Origin: Flavobacterium defluvii
GTDB lineage: Bacteria; Bacteroidota; Bacteroidia; Flavobacteriales; Flavobacteriaceae
Direction of reading: 5' to 3'
NCBI RefSeq assembly: GCF_900129555.1
Contig: NZ_FQWC01000002.1
Span: 434,001 to 498,000 of the forward strand
DNA length: 64,000 nt
The position numbers were made by a program, and so were the translations under genes. Shown in pieces: positions 53,030 to 61,853 of this stretch. How positions within the stretch are numbered: the first letter of the stretch is position 1; the number at the start of each line of letters is the position of its first letter. Below the pieces are notes generated by a model. It had not been told where the DNA came from. It did no database searches and was given only the letters and a program-made list of their open reading frames with translations.

Positions 53030-53809
53030 ATGAGATCAATATGGACAGGTTCGGTGAGTTTTGGATTGATAAATATTCCAATAAAAATGTTTTCGGCGGT
53101 TCAGGAAAGCAGTCTGGATATGGATATGCTCGACAAAAAAGACCTCGCTAATATCAAATTCAAACGTGTTAACGAAGATACAGGCAAAGAAGTCGATTTT
53201 GCCAACATTGTAAAAGGCTACAAAATCGAAGATAAATATGTAATATTAGAGGATTCTGATTTTGAAGCTGCTGACGCTGTAAAAACTAAAACTATCGATA
53301 TTGAGAGTTTTGTTCTCGAAAAAGAAATTCAGAGCATTTATTATGAACAGCCATATTATCTGGAGCCGGACAAAGGTGCAATGAATGCCTACGGCTTGCT
53401 TCGAGATGCACTTCAGGCTTCTGGAAAAGTAGGAGTGACGCGTTTTGTTTTAAGAAATAAAGAAAGTCTGGCTATCCTAAAACCATATAAAAATGTTATT
53501 GTTTTAAACCGAATCCGTTTTGAACAGGAAATAAGGTCAACTGACGAACTAAAATTGCCGCCAGTTTCTAAAAAAGCCACAAAAGAAATGGATATGGCTG
53601 AAAAACTTATCGACCAGCTTACTGAGAAATTTGATATTACTGGTTTTAAAGACGAATATACCGCTAAACTTTTAGACATTATTAAAAAGAAAGCCAAAGG
53701 AAAAGTGGCCAAAGCGCCAAAAATGAAAGTGGTGCACAGCAAACAAAGCGACGATTTAATGTCAATGCTAAAAGCGAGTTTAGAAAACAAAAAGAAAAAA
53801 TCTTCTTAG
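53030..53809 (+). CDS. ku: Ku protein of non-homologous end joining
   Basis: A 259-residue bacterial Ku. It opens [23 protein letters not shown], the family signature, and contains [25 protein letters not shown] and a Lys-rich C-terminal tail ([15 protein letters not shown]) used for DNA bridging. It forms a homodimeric ring on DNA ends and recruits LigD, encoded four bases away on the opposite strand. Typical length; no truncation. Confidence 0.96.
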   Translation: MRSIWTGSVSFGLINIPIKMFSAVQESSLDMDMLDKKDLANIKFKRVNEDTGKEVDFANIVKGYKIEDKYVILEDSDFEAADAVKTKTIDIESFVLEKEIQSIYYEQPYYLEPDKGAMNAYGLLRDALQASGKVGVTRFVLRNKESLAILKPYKNVIVLNRIRFEQEIRSTDELKLPPVSKKATKEMDMAEKLIDQLTEKFDITGFKDEYTAKLLDIIKKKAKGKVAKAPKMKVVHSKQSDDLMSMLKASLENKKKKSS

Positions 53810-53813
53810 AGTT

Positions 53814-56384
53814 TTACTCGCTTTGATTTTCTTCTAATTTCTTGATAATCTTTTTAATATTGGCACCTTTTGATAAAACAGGTTCCCACAAATCTCCTTT
53901 TTTTTCAAAACGCTTCAATACATTTTTTATAGTAAATTGCGATGGATGTAATTTATTATTTACTTCGCTCCATTCTAAAGGTGTAGAAACTGTTGCGCCT
54001 GGTTTTGGTCGTGCAGAATAAGGCGCAGCTAAAGTCTGTCCGCGTCGGTTTTGCAGATAATCGATATACAATTTATTATTTCTTTTCTTGATGCTTCGTT
54101 CAATTGTAGTAGTATCCGGAAGTCTTGTCTGAACTTCTTTAGCAATCAATTCTCCTAAAATTTTAATCGAATCGTAATCGTACTGCGCACCAAGCGGAAT
54201 ATAGATGTGAAGTCCCGTAGCACCCGACGTTTTACACAAACATTCGGTTTCTAATTCATCCATAACTTGTTTTACAACCTGAGCTGTTTCGACAACAATA
54301 TGAAAATCATCTTCTTTTGCAGGATCTAAATCCATTACAAGCCAGTCAGGATTGTGAATATTTTTTATAGTCGAATTCCACGGATTTATTTCTATACAGC
54401 CCAAATTGGCCATATATAGCAGTGTCTCTTTATCATTACAAATAAGGTAATCGATGTTTTCCTCGTTTGAATCTGAAAATATCTTTTTTGTTTTGAGCCA
54501 TTTAGGCGTTTTGTCGAGATCAATATCTTTTTGATAAAAACTAGGAGCGTCAATTCCGTTAGGAAAACGGTTCATAGATTCCGGACGATCTTTTAAATAC
54601 GGAAGAATAAGTGATGAAACTTCACTGTAATACTGAATAATGTCTCCTTTTGTAATGCCTTCACCAGGAAAATATATTTTGTTCTGATTCGTTAAATGCA
54701 AAGTCGTTTTTCCAACTTTTAAATCGTAATCATTTTCGGTTTTTGTTTCTTTTAAAGTTTCCATGTTATTTTGATTGAGATTGTTTACGTCACTGTTATT
54801 TTTATTTTCATTTTTAGTGTCATTGAAAACAACTTCACTGGCTTTTTTGTCTATCCTTAATCCCAGATAAACCGGATGTCTTAAATTTTTATCCTGCGTC
54901 CATTCTGAATATTTTACCTGGCAGACGATTTTAGGTTTAACCCATTGAATTTTATCTCGTAACGGTACCTTTTTACTAAGCGGAGATTTATCCAAAAAAA
55001 GTGGTTTAAGTTTTGTGTAAAGCTCTTTTAAAACTGATTCAGTAAAACCAGTTCCGCATTTTCCAATATATTGCAGTTCTTGTCCGTTATATTGACCAAG
55101 AAGGATAGCACCAAAGTATTTACGGGAATTTTTAGGTTCAGTTATTCCTATAATTATGGCTTCTTCTTCATTAGAAAGTTTAATTTTCAACCAGTTATTA
55201 CTTCTGCCTGCCACAGTATAAGAGCTGTTTGCTTTTTTTGCAATGATTCCTTCACCACTGTTTTTTCTTGCTTTTTCAAATTGCTCAATTCCATTTCCAA
55301 CAGAATGTTCAGAATAGAAAATATTCGTAAACTGATATTTATTAAACAAGATTTTCAAAAGTTCCTTTCTTTCCAGCAAAGACAATTCCGTAATTAGATT
55401 TCCGTCCAAATTCAATAAATCAAAAACATAATATTTAAGATTTCCTATTCCAGTTTTAAGATAATTTTGCAGCATTTGAAAATCGGCACGTCCGGCATCA
55501 TTTTCTACAACAACTTCCCCGTCAAGAACTACGGCGTGATCTATTTTTGCTAATTCCTCAGCGATAGGCTTAAAGCTGGCATTAAAAGAAATTCGGTTTC
55601 TGCTGAATAATTCAACTTCACTCGGATTTATTACTGCAATAGTGCGATAACCGTCATATTTGTTTTCAAAGACCCACTCTTCGTCATCAAAGGGTTTTTC
55701 TATCGTGCTGGCCAGCATTGGTTTTATAAAATCTGTTTTTGTAGTTTTAGCCTTAGGCTTTTTTTTTACGGTTTTAAGAGTTTCTTTTTCTTCTTTTTTA
55801 GAAATTATTTTTTCAGCTTTGGCTTCTAATTCTTCTAAACTTCTTTTAGAAATAACTGATTTATTTTTTTCTAAAATATCAGAATCTGTTGCATATTTGT
55901 CTTGTTTTTTTATCAAAAGCCAGGCATTTTCCTGTTTTCCATGCAGTTTTACAAGAGAAAATTCGCCTTTAAGTTTTTTTCCTTTCAAAATAAAACTCAA
56001 ACGTCCTTTTTTAAGATCAGCCGCTAATTTCTTTTCGTCAGATTCTGTTTTTTCATCAGAAGTATACGTTCCGTTATCCCAGACAATGACATTTCCCGCA
56101 CCGTAATTTCCTTCGGGAATTGTTCCTTCAAAATCTTTATAACTGTAAGGATGATCTTCGACCATCATCGCCAGACGTTTTACTTCCGGATCCATTGAAG
56201 GGCCTTTTGGAACCGCCCAGCTTTTTAAAACGCCGTTTATTTCAAGTCTGAAATCATAATGCAAATGAGACGCAGCATGTTTTTGAACTACAAAAATCAA
56301 TTCGCTGGCAGATTTTCCAATTTTGCCTTGAGGTTCACGAGTTTGTTTAAAATCTCTTTTCTGATTGTATTTAGACAGTGACAT
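53814..56384 (-). CDS. ligD: DNA ligase D (PE-ligase-polymerase)
   Basis: An 856-residue multifunctional repair enzyme. Residues 1-160 are the 3'-phosphoesterase domain (FVVQKHAASHLHYDFRLE, VPKGPSMDP). After a Lys/Glu-rich linker (175-215) comes the ATP-dependent ligase domain with catalytic Lys242 in ENKYDGYR and the oligomer-binding fold through about 520. Then a short Asn-rich linker and the primase-polymerase domain (about 560-850; PESMNRFPNGIDAPSFYQK, WLVMDLDPAKED, SGATGLHIYIPLG). The order is that of Pseudomonas LigD, not Mycobacterium. The first 14 bases overlap the upstream membrane-protein gene. Confidence 0.96.
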   Translation of the reverse strand: MSLSKYNQKRDFKQTREPQGKIGKSASELIFVVQKHAASHLHYDFRLEINGVLKSWAVPKGPSMDPEVKRLAMMVEDHPYSYKDFEGTIPEGNYGAGNVIVWDNGTYTSDEKTESDEKKLAADLKKGRLSFILKGKKLKGEFSLVKLHGKQENAWLLIKKQDKYATDSDILEKNKSVISKRSLEELEAKAEKIISKKEEKETLKTVKKKPKAKTTKTDFIKPMLASTIEKPFDDEEWVFENKYDGYRTIAVINPSEVELFSRNRISFNASFKPIAEELAKIDHAVVLDGEVVVENDAGRADFQMLQNYLKTGIGNLKYYVFDLLNLDGNLITELSLLERKELLKILFNKYQFTNIFYSEHSVGNGIEQFEKARKNSGEGIIAKKANSSYTVAGRSNNWLKIKLSNEEEAIIIGITEPKNSRKYFGAILLGQYNGQELQYIGKCGTGFTESVLKELYTKLKPLFLDKSPLSKKVPLRDKIQWVKPKIVCQVKYSEWTQDKNLRHPVYLGLRIDKKASEVVFNDTKNENKNNSDVNNLNQNNMETLKETKTENDYDLKVGKTTLHLTNQNKIYFPGEGITKGDIIQYYSEVSSLILPYLKDRPESMNRFPNGIDAPSFYQKDIDLDKTPKWLKTKKIFSDSNEENIDYLICNDKETLLYMANLGCIEINPWNSTIKNIHNPDWLVMDLDPAKEDDFHIVVETAQVVKQVMDELETECLCKTSGATGLHIYIPLGAQYDYDSIKILGELIAKEVQTRLPDTTTIERSIKKRNNKLYIDYLQNRRGQTLAAPYSARPKPGATVSTPLEWSEVNNKLHPSQFTIKNVLKRFEKKGDLWEPVLSKGANIKKIIKKLEENQSE

Positions 56385-56853
56385 AGGCTTTTGTTAGTAT
56401 TAGAATCGTTAACGTAATAGAGTACATAGCTGTAGCTGTAATGGCAAAAATTACATGGGCAAAGAACAGCTGAATATAATAACCCTTAAAGTCAATTGGG
56501 GGTTGATGATGGGTCATTTTGAAAATAATTATCCAGCTGAAAATGCCAATTACACCGCTGACAGCCCCTAATATAAGCGCACTTAGCGGTGAAATTGGCA
56601 GCATACCTTTTGCCCAAATAATATGATATCCCAATACAAACAAAAATCCGATTACATAATGCAGTAACCAGCCCCAGTTTTTTTTTGATTGCGCTGAGAA
56701 ATCTATTTTCATTTTATTAATTGCATAGCTTAAAAGAACAGGTTCCTTATACAATTCTCTAAAGGCATTTGACACGGCATAACTAAACCATGTCATAGCC
56801 GATGTAGCGACAATCGAAACTAAAAGTAATTGTATTATGATATAGAAAATCAT
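56371..56853 (-). CDS. Unrecognised four-helix membrane protein, translationally coupled to ligD
   Basis: A 160-residue inner-membrane protein with helices at about 2-24, 65-82, 88-112 and 127-152 and a polar loop (SYAINKMKIDFSAQSKK). I recognise no family. Its stop codon lies inside the first codons of ligD, a 14-base overlap, so the two are made from one message. Whether it belongs to the DNA-repair process or only shares the promoter is unknown. A minus-strand TAACTTTG box lies 29 bases upstream. Confidence 0.75.
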   Translation of the reverse strand: MIFYIIIQLLLVSIVATSAMTWFSYAVSNAFRELYKEPVLLSYAINKMKIDFSAQSKKNWGWLLHYVIGFLFVLGYHIIWAKGMLPISPLSALILGAVSGVIGIFSWIIIFKMTHHQPPIDFKGYYIQLFFAHVIFAITATAMYSITLTILILTKAYVTV

Positions 56854-56881
56854 ATAAGAATCTTTATAATTAAACTTAAAC

Positions 56882-56889
56882 CAAAGTTA
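56882..56889 (-). promoter_or_regulatory. -7 box of the membrane protein-ligD operon
   Basis: CAAAGTTA on the + strand reads TAACTTTG on the minus strand. No clear -33 element at the right distance. Confidence 0.45.
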
Positions 56890-56988
56890 GCTTACAAAGC
56901 TCTTTTGGGCTTATAATATTAAAATCGTTGCTTATATAATTATCAGTGATAAGTTAATTTAACTTTCTGATTTTTAGATCAAAAACTG

Positions 56989-57010
56989 GTTTCAAGTTAT
57001 AACTTGAAAC
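56989..57010. promoter_or_regulatory. 22-base perfect palindrome upstream of the DUF1254 pair
   Basis: GTTTCAAGTTA and its exact inverse TAACTTGAAAC meet without a loop, 62 bases ahead of the ATG at 57073. Could be an operator of a dimeric repressor or a hairpin of the GAAACTTGAAAC repeat type. Confidence 0.45.
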
Positions 57011-57072
57011 GTTTTTGTAAGAATTTAAGGTGCATTTAATTGTAAATTAGTTGTCCATAAAACCACCATACT

Positions 57073-58563
57073 ATGAAAACAAATCTTTTTTTATTGTACT
57101 CATTTATCTTGTTTTTTACAGCCTGCAAAAAACAGGATAATACCATAAGTACTGATTCATCAGATACTTTTGTAGCAAAAGCTGACAGTTCAGCTTCTAA
57201 AAAATGGCCTTCTGCCCCGGTACCTAATACTATAATGACAGAAGCTTTTGTAAAAAACCTTACGACTTCTATTTATGGCTGGGCATGGCCAATGGTAAAC
57301 ATTCATAATAGAGTTGAATTGTTTAGAACCTTGAATGAACCAGTTTATGGTGAAGGAATTCTGCCTCTTGCGCCGCCAAATCACCTTTGTATGCTTAACG
57401 ATTATATTCAGCCACAGGAAAGAGCAGTGGCTTGTCCTAATCAGGATGTAGTTTATGGTTTATCAGGTTTAGATTTAACAAAAGGTCCTGTAGTAGTACA
57501 AGTTCCTGATTTTGGAGATCGTTTTTGGGTTTATCAGATTTGTGATCAACGTACAAATGGATTTGCCAGTTTGGGTAAGATGTACGGAACAAAACCCGGA
57601 TTTTATCTTCTGGCGCCAAAAGACTGGAATGGTGAAGTTCCAGATGGTATTATTTCAGTTTTTAGATGCCCAACAACTCTCGGAATTGTTATTCCGCGTG
57701 TATTTCAGAGTGACGATCCAAATGATAAAAAAGCTATACAACCATTAATTAATCAGATAGGATTATATCCTTTAAGCGATTATAATGGAAAAGTTAAAAC
57801 GACAGACTGGAAAAAAACGAAATCAACTCCACCAGCGGCAAAAGGTGAAAAAGGAGAAACAAAATGGGTGAAACCAGAAATATTCGTCGATCAATTGGCT
57901 GATATTATAAAAGAAGTTCCTCCAATGTCCGGTGAAGAAGCCTTTTATGCACAAATCCAGGCATTGCTGGATGCTGTTAAAAAAGATCCAAAGCTAAAAG
58001 CGATTGTTACAAATGCTGCAATTGATGCAGAAAAAAATTATGTTACACCATTATTTCAATTTCAAAATGTAGGTTATCCAATACAATACAATTGGACAAC
58101 ACAGCGTAATGGAGCACAGTTTGGCTACGATTATTTAACCCGTCTTTCCTGCGCTAAGGCCAACATCTTTGTAAATAAACCTATTGAGACAAGATATTTT
58201 TATCAGGATCTGGATGAAAAGGGCATAAGATTAAGCGGTGCCAATAAGTATACCGTAACATTTGCCAGCGGAAAGCTTCCGCCTGTTAAGGGTTTTTGGT
58301 CGCTTACGTTATATAATGCTGAACATTTTTTTGCTCCTAATGAACTTAAGCGATACTCTCTAGGAACAAAAAATAAAAACTTAAAAAAGAATGCTGATGG
58401 CTCGCTTACGCTTTATGTACAGAATACTCCTCCATCTGAAGATAAAATAAGTAATTGGCTGCCAGCACCAAAAGAAATATTTTCATTATATATAAGATGT
58501 TATTGGCCCGAAGAAACTGTTTTAAACGACAGTTGGAATCCGCCTGCAGTAGTGAAGATTTAA
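57073..58563 (+). CDS. DUF1254/DUF1214 lipoprotein
   Basis: A 496-residue protein with a lipobox (LFFTACKK). The N-terminal DUF1254 part (about 50-190: YGWAWPMVNIHNR, CPNQDVVYGLSGLDLTKGPVVVQVPDFGDRFWVYQI) is followed by the C-terminal DUF1214 part (about 365-495: VTFASGKLPPVKGFWSLTLYNAEHFF, LTLYVQNTPPSEDKISNWLPAP). Proteins of this type are widespread and of unclear biochemical role. Only 53 bases separate it from the second copy, so they form an operon. Confidence 0.88.
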   Translation: MKTNLFLLYSFILFFTACKKQDNTISTDSSDTFVAKADSSASKKWPSAPVPNTIMTEAFVKNLTTSIYGWAWPMVNIHNRVELFRTLNEPVYGEGILPLAPPNHLCMLNDYIQPQERAVACPNQDVVYGLSGLDLTKGPVVVQVPDFGDRFWVYQICDQRTNGFASLGKMYGTKPGFYLLAPKDWNGEVPDGIISVFRCPTTLGIVIPRVFQSDDPNDKKAIQPLINQIGLYPLSDYNGKVKTTDWKKTKSTPPAAKGEKGETKWVKPEIFVDQLADIIKEVPPMSGEEAFYAQIQALLDAVKKDPKLKAIVTNAAIDAEKNYVTPLFQFQNVGYPIQYNWTTQRNGAQFGYDYLTRLSCAKANIFVNKPIETRYFYQDLDEKGIRLSGANKYTVTFASGKLPPVKGFWSLTLYNAEHFFAPNELKRYSLGTKNKNLKKNADGSLTLYVQNTPPSEDKISNWLPAPKEIFSLYIRCYWPEETVLNDSWNPPAVVKI

Positions 58564-58616
58564 TTTATGCTGAATAATAAGAAGAATAAATGAGATGTAA
58601 TTTAACTGACTTTCTT

Positions 58617-60095
58617 ATGAAAAAAACTAAATCACTATTAGCACAAGTATTTATGATACTTTGTTTGTCTCAATCATATTTTATTGATGCACAGACAACT
58701 TCACCATTAGTTCAAAAATTATATAATGGAGGCTGGCCTTCAAAAGAAGAAGTTCAAAAAAACTATGATGAATTTTTAGAAAACGCAGCAATTCAGGCTT
58801 ATATGCTTTCGCTTCCTGCCTTAAATGTTATAGGAATGAGAGATGGTTCTGAAGCTGCGTTTGGAAAAGGATATAATGTATTGCCTGTATGGAAGGACAG
58901 AATGAATGCTAAAACGATAGTTCCAACTCCCAATTGTGATGTTATTTATTCTATGAATTATTTAAATTTAAAAGAAACCGGGCCGCTTGTTATAAACGCA
59001 CCGGGGGGAGTAATAGGAATGTTTACCGATTTTTTTCAGCGTACTCTGACAGATGTTGGTGCTGCGGGACCTGATAGAAATGCAGGAGGGCTTTATTTAC
59101 TGGTTCCTCCTGATTACGATGGACCTGTTCCGGGTGGTTATTTCACTTTTCGTTCCAATACCTATAATGTTTTTTTATTTTTTCGTACTGTACTTAGCGC
59201 AGGACCCAATGGACCTGATGTAACAAAAGCTGTGCAAACAGCAGAATTAACACGTATTTATCCTTTAGGCAGTCGTGAAGTTGACAGACCAGCTATGAAA
59301 TTTGTTAATGCCTCTCCAACAAGAGTAAATATGATGTATCCAACAGATTTTACGTATTGGGAAAAACTTAAAGAGTTTATAGATTTTGAGCCCGTAGGAT
59401 GTCTCGATCCTTTATCAAGAGGTGTGCTTGCTTCTATTGGCATTGTTAAAGGAAAACCATTTAAACCTAATGATCATGAACGTAAGATTTTGACTGATGC
59501 AGTAGAAAAAGCTGAGAAAATGATTTACGCATTAAGACTTAATTCAAGCGGACTTCCTATGAATTCCTATTATAATGATCGAAAATATTTAAATGTATGG
59601 GGTGGAGTTGATGCAGACTGGAATACACCATCTTATCTCTCTTATACAACACGTGCTGCTTATTTTCAGGTAGCTTATTCATCAGCTCCGGCTATGGTTG
59701 TCAATACTGTTGGTGCAGGCTCGAAATATCCAAATGCGATGGCAGATTCTAATGGAGAATTACTAAATGGAGGTAATAACTATAAACTGCATCTTCCGCC
59801 TAATATTCCGGCAAAACTTTATTGGGCAGTAACAGCTTATAATCCTATTGATGGGACAATGCCGGAAACCTCACAACCTTTTCCGTCAAGAAATCAATTT
59901 GATAAGGTTAAAACAAATTCCGATGGGTCGGTAGATTTATATTTTGGACCTTCCAAACCATCTGCAGCACCGCAGGAAAACTGGATACAAACTATCCCAA
60001 ATCGTGCTTTACTGGTTGCTGTAAGATTATATGGAACCGGAATGGAATTTTACGATCAAACATGGAAACCAGATGATTTAGTAAAAATAAAATAG
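58617..60095 (+). CDS. DUF1254/DUF1214 exported protein
   Basis: A 492-residue paralogue of the preceding gene from the ATG at 58617 (MKKTKSLLAQVFMILCLSQS, a signal peptide); a longer start at 58590 adds nine polar residues and is less likely. DUF1254 part: TPNCDVIYSMNYLNLKETGPLVINAPGG and FFQRTLTDVGAAGPDR; DUF1214 part: AKLYWAVTAYNPIDGTMPETSQPFPSRNQ and GSVDLYFGPSKP. The first copy is a lipoprotein while this one appears free in the periplasm or exported, suggesting division of labour. The two differ strongly in sequence, so the duplication is old. Confidence 0.88.
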   Translation: MKKTKSLLAQVFMILCLSQSYFIDAQTTSPLVQKLYNGGWPSKEEVQKNYDEFLENAAIQAYMLSLPALNVIGMRDGSEAAFGKGYNVLPVWKDRMNAKTIVPTPNCDVIYSMNYLNLKETGPLVINAPGGVIGMFTDFFQRTLTDVGAAGPDRNAGGLYLLVPPDYDGPVPGGYFTFRSNTYNVFLFFRTVLSAGPNGPDVTKAVQTAELTRIYPLGSREVDRPAMKFVNASPTRVNMMYPTDFTYWEKLKEFIDFEPVGCLDPLSRGVLASIGIVKGKPFKPNDHERKILTDAVEKAEKMIYALRLNSSGLPMNSYYNDRKYLNVWGGVDADWNTPSYLSYTTRAAYFQVAYSSAPAMVVNTVGAGSKYPNAMADSNGELLNGGNNYKLHLPPNIPAKLYWAVTAYNPIDGTMPETSQPFPSRNQFDKVKTNSDGSVDLYFGPSKPSAAPQENWIQTIPNRALLVAVRLYGTGMEFYDQTWKPDDLVKIK

Positions 60096-60220
60096 AAGGA
60101 AAGAGCATCGATTTTTTGAATTAAAACTCCGGCACTAAAAGAAGGAGAATGCACTAAACACTGTCAAACGGAGGCTGATTTGCTTATTTTAGAGCAAGCA
60201 GGCGCATTTAATGGAAAAGT

Positions 60221-60250
60221 AAAAAAGCTCAATTTAAATTGAGCTTTTTT
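60221..60250. terminator. Perfect palindromic terminator
   Basis: AAAAAAGCTCAATTT and its exact inverse AAATTGAGCTTTTTT. Lies between the convergent DUF1254 and surface-protein genes and probably acts on both strands. Confidence 0.75.
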
Positions 60251-60310
60251 GTAAAGAATTATTTTGACCTTTATATCTATTTGCAAGTCATTCACCTCAT
60301 GACTCATGAT

Positions 60311-61804
60311 TTATTTAATTGTAATTGTCATATTAGGAACGACGATATCACCATTAGCTCCTGTATAACGTTGTGCAAAAACTTCAATATAATCATTGTT
60401 GACTAATTCTGTAGTTGCATTTAAAGGCAGCACGACAATATCATTTGTTGCCTGACCTCTACCGTAAATTTTATATTGGCTTAAGACAGTACCATTTTTT
60501 GCGATATAGATGATGTAAGTTCCTGCAGCCGGAACCTGAAATGAAATTGAACCCGCTATTTGAAAGATTCTTTTCTTTTTGCCCACATATCTCAATCTGT
60601 TTACAGCATCTGTAGAAAATCTGAATAAATTTGAATAGGTTGTAGAAGGTGTACCTGAACCAACTTTTACTGTATTACTAGGGTTCAAATTGTTTGTAAA
60701 ACTTACTCCCAATCCATTTCCTACAGGATAATCCATCGAAAAATCAGCTGCTGCATTTGCATCAGTTTCTGTGGGAATTCCTGCAGCTCTCACATTCCAG
60801 CTGTTATTGAAGTTATATCCGGTATAGGATCCTGTTGTGTAACCTTTTACATATCCTGCAGTGTTTGTTCCTGTAAATACAACAGATTCTAATACAGCAT
60901 CTCCGGTAATTGTTAGTCCGCTTGTTGAAACATCAAATCCAATTGCAGTTCCGTCAACCTGACTGAAACCACCTTGTTTTTCTACCAATGTAAATGTTCC
61001 GGTAAGTTTTTCGTAAGTTCCGCCATTATTATTAAACCAACCCATATTACTTAATAAAAGCTGGCTGATATTGTTATAGGTTATTCCGTTTGTATTTCCC
61101 GTAAAATTGATAATACTCAAAAACACTAGTCCAAAACCTGATATCGTACCAACATTAGCAGAATTGGCTACAATGCAGTCTCTAAAAATCAAGTTTTGAG
61201 TTGCAGATCCATTTAAATTAAAAACATTTCCCGTAGCGGCTCTAATGGTTAAACTTCGTATGCTTCCGCCGGTAGCTCCTTCAAATATATTACCGCTTGT
61301 TCTTAGTATCACATCATCGTTTGAATCTAGACCATGGACGTAAGCATTATTTAAATCGATAGGAAAATTGAAGGTAACAGTACCGTTTATTTCATATAAG
61401 GTATTGGAGTTTAAAAGATATTTTGCTCCGCCGCCCGCCGCCAGTTCGGCAGCCAGAACTGTTGCTAAATTATCAGTCGATCGGATACGTTTAAAATTTA
61501 ATCGCGGACTTATACCACTGCTGACAACCAGCCATGAAGAAGAACCCGAAGAGTAATAATAAAAAGCTTTTAAATCAGTATCATAAACAATTAATCCATC
61601 AGCTGGAGTGGCTATCGCATTTCTTTGGGCAGTGGTCATTCTCGGGGTCAGCATTCCCTGAGTTGTTGATGTTATATCTAATACAGAACTTGCATTAGGA
61701 GTGACAGTTCCAATCCCAATTTGTGCATTTCCAATGAATGATAAAAATAAAAAAAACAGTATTATGAATATTTTATTATTTTTTAGGGCAGTTTTAGGTA
61801 TCAT
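60311..61804 (-). CDS. Exported surface protein with tail-fibre-like N-domain and beta-rich body
   Basis: A 497-residue exported protein (signal peptide about 8-28). Residues 29-95 hold the Bacteroidota tail-fibre-like module IGIGTVTPNASSVLDITSTTQGMLTPRMT and GLIVYDTDLKAFYYYSSG. The middle (130-330) is Asn/Gly/Thr-rich with repeating short strands suggestive of a beta-helix. The last 100 residues (about 395-497, starting FRFSTDAVNRLRYVG) resemble a compact jelly-roll such as C1q/tail-spike tips (DYIEVFAQRYTGANGDIVV). No T9SS sorting domain. It is 49 bases downstream of the T9SS protein and likely part of the same operon. Function unknown; adhesion is a guess. Confidence 0.75.
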   Translation of the reverse strand: MIPKTALKNNKIFIILFFLFLSFIGNAQIGIGTVTPNASSVLDITSTTQGMLTPRMTTAQRNAIATPADGLIVYDTDLKAFYYYSSGSSSWLVVSSGISPRLNFKRIRSTDNLATVLAAELAAGGGAKYLLNSNTLYEINGTVTFNFPIDLNNAYVHGLDSNDDVILRTSGNIFEGATGGSIRSLTIRAATGNVFNLNGSATQNLIFRDCIVANSANVGTISGFGLVFLSIINFTGNTNGITYNNISQLLLSNMGWFNNNGGTYEKLTGTFTLVEKQGGFSQVDGTAIGFDVSTSGLTITGDAVLESVVFTGTNTAGYVKGYTTGSYTGYNFNNSWNVRAAGIPTETDANAAADFSMDYPVGNGLGVSFTNNLNPSNTVKVGSGTPSTTYSNLFRFSTDAVNRLRYVGKKKRIFQIAGSISFQVPAAGTYIIYIAKNGTVLSQYKIYGRGQATNDIVVLPLNATTELVNNDYIEVFAQRYTGANGDIVVPNMTITIK

Positions 61805-61853
61805 AATGTTGGGTTTTAGTTGTTTGATAGAAGTAAGGCTTTATTTTTTTAAT

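Noticed and set aside
60120..60242. A 40-codon open stretch after the second DUF1254 gene, with cysteines and an EADLLILEQAGAFNG-like text
   Set aside because: No in-frame start codon and it ends inside the terminator palindrome. It could be a gene remnant, but one short frame is not enough evidence.
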